From Moraxellaceae bacterium (GTDB lineage Bacteria > Pseudomonadota > Gammaproteobacteria > Pseudomonadales > Moraxellaceae): DNA of 64,000 nt. Shown here in pieces: positions 1-9,467 of this stretch. The position numbers and the translations under genes are program-made. The notes beneath the pieces were generated by a model. It made no database searches. It was given only the letters and a program-made list of their open reading frames with translations, and was not told the origin of the DNA. The stretch lies in the NCBI GenBank assembly GCA_020697295.1, contig JAJFBF010000043.1, forward strand, positions 16,684 to 80,683, given 5' to 3'. The number at the start of each line of letters is the position of its first letter. The stretch's first letter is position 1.

Positions 1-56
1 CCCGGCGCGCCGATGCGCTCGCCTTCCCTGCTGTGCCCCTGCGGCCCCTGGTCCTC

Positions 57-3000
57 ATGCTGAAATCCCTAGCCTTCGCCGCGGCGGCCGGCCTTGTCGC
101 CACCCCGGGCTGGGCTGCGACTGACATCGCCACACCGACCACCAATAGCGCCACCGGAAGTGGAGGCTCCGAGCTCTCCCCCCGCATCCGCGACATCAGC
201 CCCCTCGGCAAAGCCGTCGAACGCGAGCTGCCGCTCTACACCGATCCCCTGCGCTGGATGCAGGACGAGGCCCTCTATCGCCAGAACCGCGGCGACCGCG
301 TCGAGACGCAGCAGGTGCAGGAAGACGTCATCACCACCGTCAAGCTGCCCAACGTGGTGCCGCCCATCCAGTACGGCTCCGGCGACGCCACCATCCCGCC
401 GGGCTATGTGCAGATGATTCGCGACGTGCTCGCGCGCATGAAGGATCGTCGCAACGTGCGCCTGCACTTTGTCGGCCATTCCGACAACACCCGCCTGCGC
501 CCGGCGCTCGCTGCCCGCTACGGCGACAACGTCGGCCTCTCGCGCGAGCGCGCCGGCAGCGCCGCCGAGCTTTTCCAGAAGGCCTTGAAGCTGCCGGCGG
601 AATCCATCTCCTATGACGGCGTCGGCGAGCGCCAGCCGCGAGCCAGCAACGCTACCGACGCCGGCAAGGCGCGCAATCGCCGCGTCGAAGTGCAGGTCTG
701 GTACGACGAGGTCGGCGAGAAGACCGTGGAAAAGCAGGTCGTCGTCACCGAAAAGCTCAACCGCATCAAGGTCTGCCGCGTCGAGACCGTCTGCCAGCTT
801 AGCTACAAGGAAGGCCATTCCCGCCGCACCCGCGTCAGGAACCTGGTGCCACCGCTGCACTTTGCCGGCGATGGCGCCGCGCTGCCCGAGGACTTCCGCG
901 CCCAGGTGCTGCAGGCGCTGGAAAACCTCTCCGGCAAGCAGAACGTGGTGGTGAAGCTGGTCGGCCACACCGATGCGCAGGCGCTGGACGAGCGCGACGC
1001 CCGCATCTACGGTGACCAGCTCGGCCTCAGCAAGGCGCGGGCCCGCCGCGTCGCCCTGGCCCTGCAGGACGCACTCAAGCTGCCCTCGGCCATGGTCGAC
1101 AGCGACGGCCGCGGCGCCGCCAGCCCGGTGGCCGGCAACGACGCCGAAGCCGGCCGCGCGCTGAACCGCCGCATTGAAGTGGAATTCTGGTACGACGACG
1201 TCCTCAAGGAACTTCCTGACACGCCCCAGCTCTGTCCCTCGGAGGCCGCCCCCGAACTCGTCACCCGCGTGCACGAATCCCCCACCGGCCCGCTGGCCCC
1301 GCTGCCGGTGCTCGAGGGCCAGCCGCAGGTTACGGACGCCGATATCGAACGCCTGCGCGTCGTACTTGCGGAAGTGCAGGGCAAGGCCCATGTCCGCCTG
1401 CGCTTCCGTGGCTATATCGCCACCGAGCGCCTGGACCGCCGTACCGCCATGGTCTACGGCGATGACGTCGGTCTCGCCACCGCCCGTGCCCGCCGCGCCA
1501 TGGAGCTGGTGCGCCCGCGCCTGGGTCTTGCCGCCAGCGAGGTGGAAGTGGAGGGCCGCGGCTATGTGCAAAGTGATGACGTGGTCAACGCCGGCTTCCA
1601 GGCCGCGGCGGAGTCACGCGTGGAAGTGCAGGTGGTCTACGATGAGCCCGCCGTGCGCGACGACCTCGAGTCCCTCGCCATCCAGCCGCTGACCCGCGAA
1701 GAGACGCCGGCCAATCCCTACGATCTCAACCTGATGCGCATCACCGTCGACGGCCGCCCGATCGACGATCCGGACAAGGCCAACGCCGACGTGCAGCGCT
1801 GCACCGACGTCGCCCTCGCGAAAGCCGACGTGCAGTTCCGCTACGACAACCTGCTGCTGAAACCGCGCCTCAACATCACCGCCTGGCCGGCCAGCGTGGG
1901 CCGCACCGACGATGCCGCCACCGACGGCCCCGATAACCGCCTGCAGTTCCGCCTCTACAGCAATTACCCGGCCTTTATCGAGCGCGCCGAAGTACGCGTC
2001 TTCGACGCCGGCCAGTCCCTGCGCGGCACACCGCTGGCAGTGCTGCCGGTCACCGGTGACCGCGCCGAATGGCAGGTTGACCTGCCCACGCCCGCCGCCA
2101 CCGGCCGCGAGCTGGTCTACGTGGTTCGCGCCTACGGCAAGGACGATCGCTATGACGAGACCGCGCCGCAATCGCTGTGGCTGGTCGATCGCCTCGATGC
2201 CGGCACGCTTGCGGCCGACGCGGAAAAAGAACTGCTGGTGGGTCACGGCGAAAACCGTCTCGCGCGCCAGGACATCAAACTCGCCGGCGGCACCATTTCC
2301 GTCCTGGGCAGCGGCATTCCCGCCGGCCGCCATGTCTTTGTCGTCGGCCGCGCCGTACCGGTGGCCGCGTCCGGCGCCTTTGCCGTGGAAGAGATCCTGC
2401 CGTCCGGCCTGCACACCGTCGAAGTCGCGGTGCTGGACGATGCCGGCAACGGCGAGCTCTTCCTGCGCGACCTGGAACTGGAAAAGAGCGACTGGTTCTA
2501 CGTCGGCATCGCCGACCTCACCGCTTCCACGGCGGACACCACCGGCCCCGCCGAGCTCGTCACCAACGACAGCGCCCACTACGACAACGACCTCGCCGTC
2601 GACGGCCGCCTGGCCTTCTTCACGCAAGGCAAGTTCGGCCAGGGCTGGAACCTGACCGCAAGCGCCGACACCCTGGAAGGCCCGGTGGAAGACCTGTTCA
2701 GCAACTTCCTGCAGAAGTCGCCGGACGCCATGTTCCGCCGCATCGATCCCGACTACGCCTATCCCACCTTCGGCGACGACAGCACCGTGGAAGAGGCCGC
2801 GCCCACCCTCGGCAAGTTCTACGTCAAGCTGCAAAACGGCGACGATTTCGGCCTCTGGGGCAATCTGCGCCTCGCCTACACCGACACCACGCTGACCCAG
2901 GTGGATCGCAACCTCTACGGCGGCAACCTGCACTACACCGGCGACGCCAGCACCAGCTTTGGCGAGAAGAAGCTGCTGGTCGACGCCTACGTGGCCGACC

Positions 3001-5183
3001 CCGGCACCCTGGCCGGCCGCGACGAATTCCGCGGCACCGGCGGCTCGCTCTATTACCTGCGCCACCAGGACCTGCTGCAGGGCTCTGAGCGCCTGCGTGT
3101 GGAAGTGCGCGACAAGGTCTCCGGCCTCGTGCTCGCCACGAGGGACCTCGCGCCCGCCCTCGACTACGACATCGACTACCTGCAAGGCCGCGTCATGCTG
3201 AACGCGCCGCTGTCCCCGGTCAGCGCCGATGGCCTGCTGGTGGCCAGCGAGTCCGGCGGCAACGAAGTCTGGCTGGTCAGCCGCTACGAATATTCCACCG
3301 GTTATGACGAGCTCGGCAGCCTCACCCACGGCGGCCGCGTCCACTACTGGTTCGGCGACCTGCTCAAGGTCGGCCTCACCACCAGCGACAGCAGCGATGC
3401 CGGCAACGCCAGCAACCTGAGCGGCGCCGACCTCACTCTGCGCAAGAGCACGCAGACCTGGTTGCGCGCCGAGCTCTCGCAAAGCGAAGGCGCCGGCAGC
3501 AGCGCGCTGCTCTCCGATGATGGCGGTTTTGCCTTCAACGCCGCCGCCAACGGCGCCCTGCCGGGCGAAGCCGAAGACCTCTCTGCTGCCGCCCACCGGT
3601 ATGAAGCCAGTGTGGGCCTCAATGACGTGATCGACGGCGGCCGCGGCACCGTCACCGCCTACCAGCAAGTGCTGGAGGCCGGCTATGTCGCCCCGGGCCT
3701 CATCACCGACAAGGAAACCGAAACCCTGGGCCTCGCCGCCACGCTGCCGGTGGGCGAACGCACCGAACTCAAGGCGAAATTCGACAGTCGTCGCCAGGCG
3801 CAGGGCCTGGATACCGATGCCACGGAACTCAACGCCGCCTTCCGCGTCACCGAGCAGTGGCAGCTCTCCGCCGGCGTGCGCCAGGAAAGCCGCGACGACA
3901 ATTCCGTGGTGGTGCCGTTGACCCAAGTAGAAGGCGAGCGCACCGAAGCCGTCGTCCGCGCCGACTACGACACCAAAGCGCGCTGGAGCGCCTACGGCTT
4001 CGTGCAGCAGACCGTCGAGGCCAGCGGCAACCAGGACGACAACGGCCGCGTCGGTGCCGGCGGCGCCTGGCGCGCCACCGACCGCCTGCGCACCACCGGT
4101 GAAGTGTCCGCCGGCGACCTGGGCGAGGGCGCCAAGGCCGGCCTCGACTACCAGGCCACCGACCGCAGCAACGTCTATCTCAACTACGCCCTGGAAAACG
4201 AGCGCAGCGACAACGGCCTGCGCGCCCGCCGCGGCAACCTCGGCTCCGGCGTGCGCAGCCGCTGGTCCGACACCACCAGCGTCTACCTGGAAGAGCGCTA
4301 CACCCACGGCGACGTGCCCACCGGCCTCATGCACGCCACCGGCATCGACATCGCCCCCAACGATCGCTGGAACTACGGCGCCAGCCTCGACCTCGGCACC
4401 TTGCGCGATCACCTGACCGGCGCCGAGCGCGAGCGCCAGGCCCTCGGCTTCAAGCTCGGCTACAAGGCGCCGGCCGTGACCTTCGCCAGCACCATGGAAG
4501 TGCGCCAGGACAATATCGAGAACCCTGACCTGACCCGCTCCGAACGCAGCACCTGGCTCACCCGCAGCAGCGTGAAATACCAGGTCGCGCCGGACTGGCG
4601 CCTGATCGGCAAGCTCAATTACTCGGACAGCCAGAGCTCACTGGGCGAGTTCTACGACGGCCGCTTCCTGGAAGCCGTGGCCGGCTACGGCTACCGCCCG
4701 GTCGCGCACGACCGCCTCAACGCGCTGCTCAAGTACACCTACTTCTACAACCTGCCGTCGTCGGACCAAGTCTCCATCGCCAACACCGCGGCCGAGTACA
4801 TCCAGAAAAGCCACGTGTTCTCGCTGGATACCGTCTACGACCTGACCCAGCGCTGGAGCATCGGCGGCAAGCTGGCCTACCGCCTCGGCGAAGTCAGCCA
4901 AGACCGCATCAATCCCGAGTTTTTCCAGAGCCGCGCCCAGCTCGCCATCCTCCGCGCCGACTGGCATGTGGTGCGGCACTGGGATGCGGTGCTCGAAGCG
5001 CGCCTGCTCGACCTGCCCGATGCCGGCGACAGCCGGAGCGGCGTCCTCACGGCCCTCTACCGTCATCTCAACGATCACGTGAAGCTGGGCGCCGGCTACA
5101 ACTTCACGTCCTTCTCCGACGACCTCACCGACCTCAGCTACGACAGCCAGGGCGTCTTTATCAATCTGGTGGGGAAGATCTGA
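57..5183 (+). CDS. Large outer-membrane protein with three OmpA-like domains and a C-terminal barrel-like region
   Basis: Exported protein of about 1708 residues. An ATG at 57 gives a good signal peptide ending near GWA-ATD; a GTG at 33 is also in frame and the frame stays open to the window edge, so the true start is uncertain. Three OmpA-C-like peptidoglycan-binding domains follow at about residues 114-221, 278-382 and 425-531. Each has a GHSDN/GHTDA-type motif (degenerate GYIAT in the third) and an NRRVEV-type end (SRVEV in the third). A middle region (about 540-815) looks like beta-sandwich modules. From about 820 to the end there are alternating strands rich in Tyr, Trp, Asp and Gly, typical of a transmembrane barrel. 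It would tie the outer membrane to the cell wall. The last residues (VGKI) lack the usual terminal aromatic. Function beyond envelope structure is unknown. Confidence 0.8.
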   Translation: MLKSLAFAAAAGLVATPGWAATDIATPTTNSATGSGGSELSPRIRDISPLGKAVERELPLYTDPLRWMQDEALYRQNRGDRVETQQVQEDVITTVKLPNVVPPIQYGSGDATIPPGYVQMIRDVLARMKDRRNVRLHFVGHSDNTRLRPALAARYGDNVGLSRERAGSAAELFQKALKLPAESISYDGVGERQPRASNATDAGKARNRRVEVQVWYDEVGEKTVEKQVVVTEKLNRIKVCRVETVCQLSYKEGHSRRTRVRNLVPPLHFAGDGAALPEDFRAQVLQALENLSGKQNVVVKLVGHTDAQALDERDARIYGDQLGLSKARARRVALALQDALKLPSAMVDSDGRGAASPVAGNDAEAGRALNRRIEVEFWYDDVLKELPDTPQLCPSEAAPELVTRVHESPTGPLAPLPVLEGQPQVTDADIERLRVVLAEVQGKAHVRLRFRGYIATERLDRRTAMVYGDDVGLATARARRAMELVRPRLGLAASEVEVEGRGYVQSDDVVNAGFQAAAESRVEVQVVYDEPAVRDDLESLAIQPLTREETPANPYDLNLMRITVDGRPIDDPDKANADVQRCTDVALAKADVQFRYDNLLLKPRLNITAWPASVGRTDDAATDGPDNRLQFRLYSNYPAFIERAEVRVFDAGQSLRGTPLAVLPVTGDRAEWQVDLPTPAATGRELVYVVRAYGKDDRYDETAPQSLWLVDRLDAGTLAADAEKELLVGHGENRLARQDIKLAGGTISVLGSGIPAGRHVFVVGRAVPVAASGAFAVEEILPSGLHTVEVAVLDDAGNGELFLRDLELEKSDWFYVGIADLTASTADTTGPAELVTNDSAHYDNDLAVDGRLAFFTQGKFGQGWNLTASADTLEGPVEDLFSNFLQKSPDAMFRRIDPDYAYPTFGDDSTVEEAAPTLGKFYVKLQNGDDFGLWGNLRLAYTDTTLTQVDRNLYGGNLHYTGDASTSFGEKKLLVDAYVADPGTLAGRDEFRGTGGSLYYLRHQDLLQGSERLRVEVRDKVSGLVLATRDLAPALDYDIDYLQGRVMLNAPLSPVSADGLLVASESGGNEVWLVSRYEYSTGYDELGSLTHGGRVHYWFGDLLKVGLTTSDSSDAGNASNLSGADLTLRKSTQTWLRAELSQSEGAGSSALLSDDGGFAFNAAANGALPGEAEDLSAAAHRYEASVGLNDVIDGGRGTVTAYQQVLEAGYVAPGLITDKETETLGLAATLPVGERTELKAKFDSRRQAQGLDTDATELNAAFRVTEQWQLSAGVRQESRDDNSVVVPLTQVEGERTEAVVRADYDTKARWSAYGFVQQTVEASGNQDDNGRVGAGGAWRATDRLRTTGEVSAGDLGEGAKAGLDYQATDRSNVYLNYALENERSDNGLRARRGNLGSGVRSRWSDTTSVYLEERYTHGDVPTGLMHATGIDIAPNDRWNYGASLDLGTLRDHLTGAERERQALGFKLGYKAPAVTFASTMEVRQDNIENPDLTRSERSTWLTRSSVKYQVAPDWRLIGKLNYSDSQSSLGEFYDGRFLEAVAGYGYRPVAHDRLNALLKYTYFYNLPSSDQVSIANTAAEYIQKSHVFSLDTVYDLTQRWSIGGKLAYRLGEVSQDRINPEFFQSRAQLAILRADWHVVRHWDAVLEARLLDLPDAGDSRSGVLTALYRHLNDHVKLGAGYNFTSFSDDLTDLSYDSQGVFINLVGKI

Positions 5184-5455
5184 TCGTCGATCCGGAGTTG
5201 ATGCAGCAGGCGGTGGCAGCATCAGTCGCCCGGGTGTGGTGACGTGAGGGGGATGTTGAGCGATCGTCGTGGTTTCACACCTCGAGACGTCGTTTTATTG
5301 ATGAGCCTGATCACTTGCCGTCGGAACAGCATATTTTGACGGCGCGGATTTGATACGTCAGTAAATCACCCCTCGCGCCTTCTGGTTTGAGCCGCAGAAG
5401 AGGTCATGTCCGACTGCTTTGCTGCCGTAGCCAACCGCAGTGCTTTTCGGGCTCC

Positions 5456-5497
5456 GGGACGGAGGTGTCCCTGCCTCCGCAGGAACACCCCCGTCCC
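5456..5497. repeat. REP-like palindrome, copy 1
   Basis: A 42-base near-perfect inverted repeat: arms of 19 bases that begin GGGACGG and end CCGTCCC, around a CTCC loop. Its sequence matches the palindrome at 5753-5795 when one is reversed, so both belong to one family. It resembles the dispersed extragenic palindromes of proteobacteria. It lies about 270 bases downstream of the outer-membrane protein gene and could fold in its transcript. Confidence 0.6.
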
Positions 5498-5752
5498 TCC
5501 ACCCAAGCGCTTCCCGTTGTGCCCGGGGAGCCTTAGTGAGTCAGTGGCTGTCGGCTCCGCCTCAAGAGGGAATGCCGCCGGTGTTGCCCTCCAGCGTCAT
5601 ATTCCCTGGCCATGCCCTCCAGCCTGATTGCTGCTGGATAAGCCAAAGCGACAATCCAAAAAATAGAAAGCTGTTCCGACAAACGAAGTGAGGCGAAGCC
5701 GCCGGCCACCGGCCAATGGCGCAGCCGGGGCACACGAAAAGTCTTGGGCGAT

Positions 5753-5795
5753 GGATGGGATGTGTTCTTGCCGGAGGCGAGGACACGTCCCGTCC
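5753..5795. repeat. REP-like palindrome, copy 2
   Basis: A 43-base imperfect inverted repeat with arms GGATGGGA and TCCCGTCC and an inner GCC-GGA-GGC turn; several mismatches would be G-U pairs in RNA. Read on the minus strand it lines up with the copy at 5456-5497 through the shared core CCTCCG and flanking GTGTCC and GAACAC blocks. Confidence 0.55.
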
Positions 5796-5797
5796 AG

Positions 5798-5911
5798 CGC
5801 CCGAAACATCACGAGAGGTCAATGCAGGAGCAAAAACCACCGCCCGAAACCTTACGAGAGGTCAGTGCAGGAGCAAAAGCCAGCCCCCGAAACCTCACAG
5901 AAGCAGGAAAA
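5798..5911. repeat. 43-bp direct tandem repeat, about 2.7 copies
   Basis: Units start at 5798, 5841 and 5884, each with CCCGAAAC followed by a TCACGAGAGGTC-like block and GCAGGAGCAAAA. The period is exactly 43. The third unit keeps only its first part. The array starts 3 bases after the second palindrome, so palindrome and repeat may be one compound element. Confidence 0.6.
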
Positions 5912-5975
5912 GTCGGGCTGAACCCCGACCTACGACCGCAGGGAGTCCCCTTTGGGGACAGCAAAGACAAGAAAA

Positions 5976-7100
5976 TCACGACGCCGCCGTCACCACCACC
6001 GCGCTCTCCGACGCCGCCACCGACATGCGATTCGCCCGCCGGAACGTCCCGAAATCATTAAATCGCACCCCGTTCTCCCGCAGCAGCGGGTACAGGCCCG
6101 GCGCAATCCACTGTCGCACATAAAACGGATCCCGCACCACAAAGTGATGGATCGCATGCGTGCCGGCAAAGTTGAAGCAGAACAGATGCAGCGGAATCGC
6201 CAAGGGCGTCGTCCATACCTGGCACTGCTGCACAATATTGCCTTTCTCCACGTCGCCGTAATAATGCATGTTCGAACTGACAAAATGCAGGCAGAACGTG
6301 CGCAGCGCATTCGGCGCCGAGATCGTCACCGCAAAGAAATTCACAAAGGCCAGCACCCCCTCCGCAGCAGCCGGCAGCGCAAACGTCACCCCCGCCAGCC
6401 CCAGCAAAAACACCGCCGAGTGATACACAATGAAGCTGTGCCAGACCAGGTAATTGAAATTCCCAAGCGGGAAGTAGCCCATCACGTTCTCGCGCGCGAT
6501 CTGCTGCTTTTCGGCCGGCGTGATGTCGCCCTGGGCCTTGATGAAGGCCTTCACCATCTTGCGCGTCTCGAAGGGGCGCAGGAACACCGCCAGCATGTTG
6601 TCGCCGGTCATGAGCAGGCGCTTCAGGCCCCAGGGGGTGCCGTTGGTGATGCCGCGCTCCTCGAGGTCGGACTCGGTGCCGGATACTTTATGGTGGTGGA
6701 TATGCAGGCGGCGGCGCACAAACGGATTGATGGTGCTGGGGCGGAACACCCACACCCCGGCCAGCATGAAATCGTTCCAGAACTTTTTCTTCCGGAAATA
6801 CATCGAGTGGATCAGGTCGTGCTCCAGCTCATGCAGCAGCGACATGAAGAAGGCGGCGACCGGAATCACGCCCCACCAGGGCAGCGCCCCCACGAAATAG
6901 GCCACGGCCGTGGCGACAATCGCGGCCGAGCTGACTACGAAAATGCTCATGCCGATGGCGTTCTGATGCTTCTCCAGCCAGGGGTGGCGGGCGCGCAGGG
7001 CATTGCCGGCTTCCAGGATGCCCTGGCGGATGCGCTGGCTGCGCGCGGCGTCCTCGGGATTGATGCGCTGCTCGGACGGCAGGCGGGTCTCGGCACTCAT
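5976..7100 (-). CDS. Membrane fatty acid desaturase
   Basis: A 374-residue integral membrane di-iron desaturase. The three histidine boxes of the family are all present: HELEH at 90-94, HIHHH at 133-137 and HAIHH at 315-319. Hydrophobic segments lie at about 50-90 and 222-262. Family members insert a double bond into acyl chains of lipids or acyl-CoA using a ferredoxin or similar electron donor. It is divergent from an AraC regulator that starts 217 bases away, an arrangement common for regulated desaturases. Substrate and position of the double bond cannot be told from sequence. Confidence 0.88.
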   Translation of the reverse strand: MSAETRLPSEQRINPEDAARSQRIRQGILEAGNALRARHPWLEKHQNAIGMSIFVVSSAAIVATAVAYFVGALPWWGVIPVAAFFMSLLHELEHDLIHSMYFRKKKFWNDFMLAGVWVFRPSTINPFVRRRLHIHHHKVSGTESDLEERGITNGTPWGLKRLLMTGDNMLAVFLRPFETRKMVKAFIKAQGDITPAEKQQIARENVMGYFPLGNFNYLVWHSFIVYHSAVFLLGLAGVTFALPAAAEGVLAFVNFFAVTISAPNALRTFCLHFVSSNMHYYGDVEKGNIVQQCQVWTTPLAIPLHLFCFNFAGTHAIHHFVVRDPFYVRQWIAPGLYPLLRENGVRFNDFGTFRRANRMSVAASESAVVVTAAS

Positions 7101-7169
7101 GGCGTCACTCCTTCTTCTGATTGCCCGGGAGGACCCCCTCCAGTGAGATGCGGGGCCCGGTTCATGTGC

Positions 7170-7196
7170 CGCTAGGCTAGGCCAGCGCTAGGCCAG
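7170..7196. promoter_or_regulatory. Candidate AraC operator with direct repeats
   Basis: In the 217-base divergent region between the desaturase and its AraC-type neighbour, CGCTAGGC occurs at 7170 and 7186, and TAGGCCAG at 7178 and 7189. The second pair is 11 bases apart, one helical turn. Direct half-sites on one face of the helix suit an AraC-family dimer. This is inference from spacing only. Confidence 0.4.
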
Positions 7197-7317
7197 TATG
7201 CTGTGCCCAGGATGCCAGTTTGTTGACCGAAAACGCCCAAGGTGCCGGCGGCCGGTCAATCCGCCGGCCGCGCGCCTGACAATAATCACAATACTTTCCG
7301 CGACTTGAGACCGCCCC

Positions 7318-8313
7318 ATGCTCGGGACCTTCCACAACTGGATCCGCATCCTCGAGCGCACCCTGGCCGCCAGGGGCCAGGACCTGCCGGCCGCGCTGCA
7401 GCGGGCCGGTATCGAGCTGCCCGGTCCCGAAGCCGGCCGCTTGCCCATCGAACTCACCCGCCGGATCTGGCAGGTGGCGCAGCAGGAGAGCGGTGACCCC
7501 ACCCTGGGCCTGACCATGCTCGGCTATCTCGACCCGGTCGATTTTGGCGAGCTGGGCGTGGTCATGATCGCCGGCGGCAGCCTGCCCGATGTCCTGCAGC
7601 GCGTGGCGCGTTTCCACCGCCTGCTCACCGACGCCATGCACTACGAGATCGTCGAGGACGGCGACACTCTCTCGCTCACCATCCATACCAACTTCGATCC
7701 GCACTGGCGCGCCGTCGAGATGACCGCCGGCCTGCTCATCGGCCTGCTGCGCCTGCGCCTGAATCCGCCGCCCAATCCCCTGTCCGTGTCCCTGGCCTTC
7801 AGCAATCCGGACGGGCAGGGCACCTACGAGAAATTCTTTGCCTGCCCGGTCGAGCAGGACGCCACCGCCACCACCCTCGTGCTGCCGTTGGGCGCCTACC
7901 GCCAGACCCCGGCCGGCGCCGAAGTCGCGCGCCAGTTCGAGCCCCTGCTCGAGCAGCGCCTGGCCAGCCTGGAAAGCACCACCAGCTGGTGCGCCAAAGC
8001 CTCGCAACTCATCCGCCAGCGTCTCGACCACGGCGAGCCCACCCTGGCCGAGATCGCCGGCTGCCTGCACGTCAGCACGCGCAGCCTGCAGCGCCACCTG
8101 GGCAATGAAGGCAAGACCTTTCAGGAAGTGCTGGACGAGGCCCGGCGCGATCTCGCCCGGCAATGGCTGTCGGGGAGCGCGGGCCAGCTGCGCTCGCTCA
8201 CCGAGCTGGCGCTTATCCTCGGCTTCTCCAGCAGCAGCGCCTTTTCGCGCGCGTTCAGAAGGTGGTTCGGGATGACGCCGGGGCAGGCCGCGAAAGAACA
8301 GAACCTGCGCTAG
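7318..8313 (+). CDS. AraC-family transcriptional regulator
   Basis: A 331-residue regulator. Residues about 20-205 match the arabinose-binding-like N-terminal domain found in OruR/ArgR-type AraC proteins. The C-terminal third carries two helix-turn-helix motifs: LAEIAGCLHVSTRSLQRHL and the AraC signature region ALILGFSSSSAFSRAFRRWFG. It is transcribed away from the desaturase gene and probably controls it, perhaps in response to a fatty acid; the ligand is inference. Confidence 0.88.
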   Translation: MLGTFHNWIRILERTLAARGQDLPAALQRAGIELPGPEAGRLPIELTRRIWQVAQQESGDPTLGLTMLGYLDPVDFGELGVVMIAGGSLPDVLQRVARFHRLLTDAMHYEIVEDGDTLSLTIHTNFDPHWRAVEMTAGLLIGLLRLRLNPPPNPLSVSLAFSNPDGQGTYEKFFACPVEQDATATTLVLPLGAYRQTPAGAEVARQFEPLLEQRLASLESTTSWCAKASQLIRQRLDHGEPTLAEIAGCLHVSTRSLQRHLGNEGKTFQEVLDEARRDLARQWLSGSAGQLRSLTELALILGFSSSSAFSRAFRRWFGMTPGQAAKEQNLR

Positions 8314-8320
8314 AAACCCC

Positions 8321-8671
8321 TTACACCGCCATCGGCGGCAGATGCGGCTGATAGCACATCGCCGTTTCTTCAAACGCCACCCAGGCAAAGCGGTCGCACA
8401 TCGCCTGCACCGCCGGCGCGTAATCCGCGCGCAGCGAACAGCGCATCGCCAGCGCGCCGCCTTCGGTTTCAGGCAGCAGATGGAATTCCACCCAGCCCTG
8501 CTCGATGTCGCCCGAGGCTTCCATGGTGCTCTGCCAGTGCAGGTCCGGAAACGCCGCGCGCAGGCAGTCGCCCACCTCGACGGCATCGAGTGACAGCACG
8601 GACTCCTCATTCATTTCCGCCGCCTGCAGTGGCAATTGCGCGGGCTTGAAAAACAGATAGGTTGTTGCCAT
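8321..8671 (-). CDS. Hypothetical protein
   Basis: A 116-residue soluble protein without signal peptide or membrane segment. It is acidic, starts MATTYLFFKPAQLPL and has an aromatic C-terminal half. I do not recognise a family. It converges with the AraC gene, with only 7 bases between the two stops. Confidence 0.6.
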   Translation of the reverse strand: MATTYLFFKPAQLPLQAAEMNEESVLSLDAVEVGDCLRAAFPDLHWQSTMEASGDIEQGWVEFHLLPETEGGALAMRCSLRADYAPAVQAMCDRFAWVAFEETAMCYQPHLPPMAV

Positions 8672-8838
8672 GGCAGGAATTCCTTACAGATAACTGTTGG
8701 CCGGACGCAGGTTCAGAGCGGCGTGCCGCAAGCCGGCGCAAAGCAGGGCGGTACGAGCATTTTCCGAGCGATCGCCGGTGCCGAGGACGATGCAGTCGGC
8801 GGAACACCAGGATGCCCTCCGGCGCGACAAAGCCCGCA

Positions 8839-9321
8839 TCAGGACTGCGCTCCACCTGCGTCCCCAGTCTTAGCCGTCTGCGCAAAGCCGTAATTGCGGC
8901 CGTAATAAGCCAGCACGCGCTTGGAGCGCTCGATATAAAATTGCAGCGCCACCATCCACAGCGCCCCCGTTCCCTGGAAATGATCCCAGAAGCCGTTACC
9001 GCCCCTGTCCGCCCGGATGAATGCCACTGCGATGGTGCCGAGGAGCGCCGCGCCCAGGCCCAGGGTCGAGACCTGGAACACCGTTCCCGGCGTGGCCTCA
9101 TTCTGCACCGGCAGGCGCCGGGCCATGAGGAAAGTGCAGATCGCCAGGATCAGGTACTGGGCCGCGCCAATCGCATCCAGCGCCAGGTCCCCACCCTCCA
9201 GCAGCCCCAGTAGCGACAACACCGAAAGCGTCAGCTCCGCCACTGCCTGCGCAAAGTTGAGCCAGCACACGATCTGGAAGAAGCGCAGCCATCCGCCAAA
9301 CTGGTCCAGGGGTTTTGCCAC
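8839..9321 (-). CDS. Four-helix inner-membrane protein, DUF2569-like
   Basis: About 160 residues with four hydrophobic segments and a conserved-looking GGWLRFFQ opening, similar in size and plan to DUF2569 membrane proteins. The GTG at 9321 is chosen because GAGAGGA sits 7 bases upstream of it; a longer frame to 9363 adds 14 residues with no better signal. Function unknown. The 167 bases between its stop and the next gene on the left hold nothing I can name. Confidence 0.6.
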   Translation of the reverse strand: MAKPLDQFGGWLRFFQIVCWLNFAQAVAELTLSVLSLLGLLEGGDLALDAIGAAQYLILAICTFLMARRLPVQNEATPGTVFQVSTLGLGAALLGTIAVAFIRADRGGNGFWDHFQGTGALWMVALQFYIERSKRVLAYYGRNYGFAQTAKTGDAGGAQS

Positions 9322-9467
9322 GAAGTCGTCCTCTCGTAAAAAGGCGGAATCAGGGGCGCACACCGCGACCCCTGACGCGAATCCCCATTTTACCCATCCC
9401 GGCGGACGGCAAAGGCGACAGTGGTCAGCCCCGCCTGCCGGTCATGCGGCCGGCGCTTCAGGACTTG

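Larger units (their letters stand above)
5184..5975. other. Gene-free repeat-rich spacer
   Basis: About 790 bases between two genes that face each other. I find no convincing coding region: the short open frames in it have no family resemblance and overlap on both strands. It holds two related long palindromes and a three-copy 43-bp repeat, listed separately, and a short perfect hairpin with GTCCCC and GGGGAC arms around TTT at 5945-5959. Confidence 0.6.

Noticed and set aside
1614-4412. Open frame of 932 codons on the minus strand
   Set aside because: Antisense shadow of the giant outer-membrane protein gene; high GC keeps the opposite frame open and its protein is Gly/Ala/Val-rich noise.
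5798-5911. CRISPR array
   Set aside because: Period is 43 with no separate variable spacers; units differ by point changes along their length and no cas genes are present.
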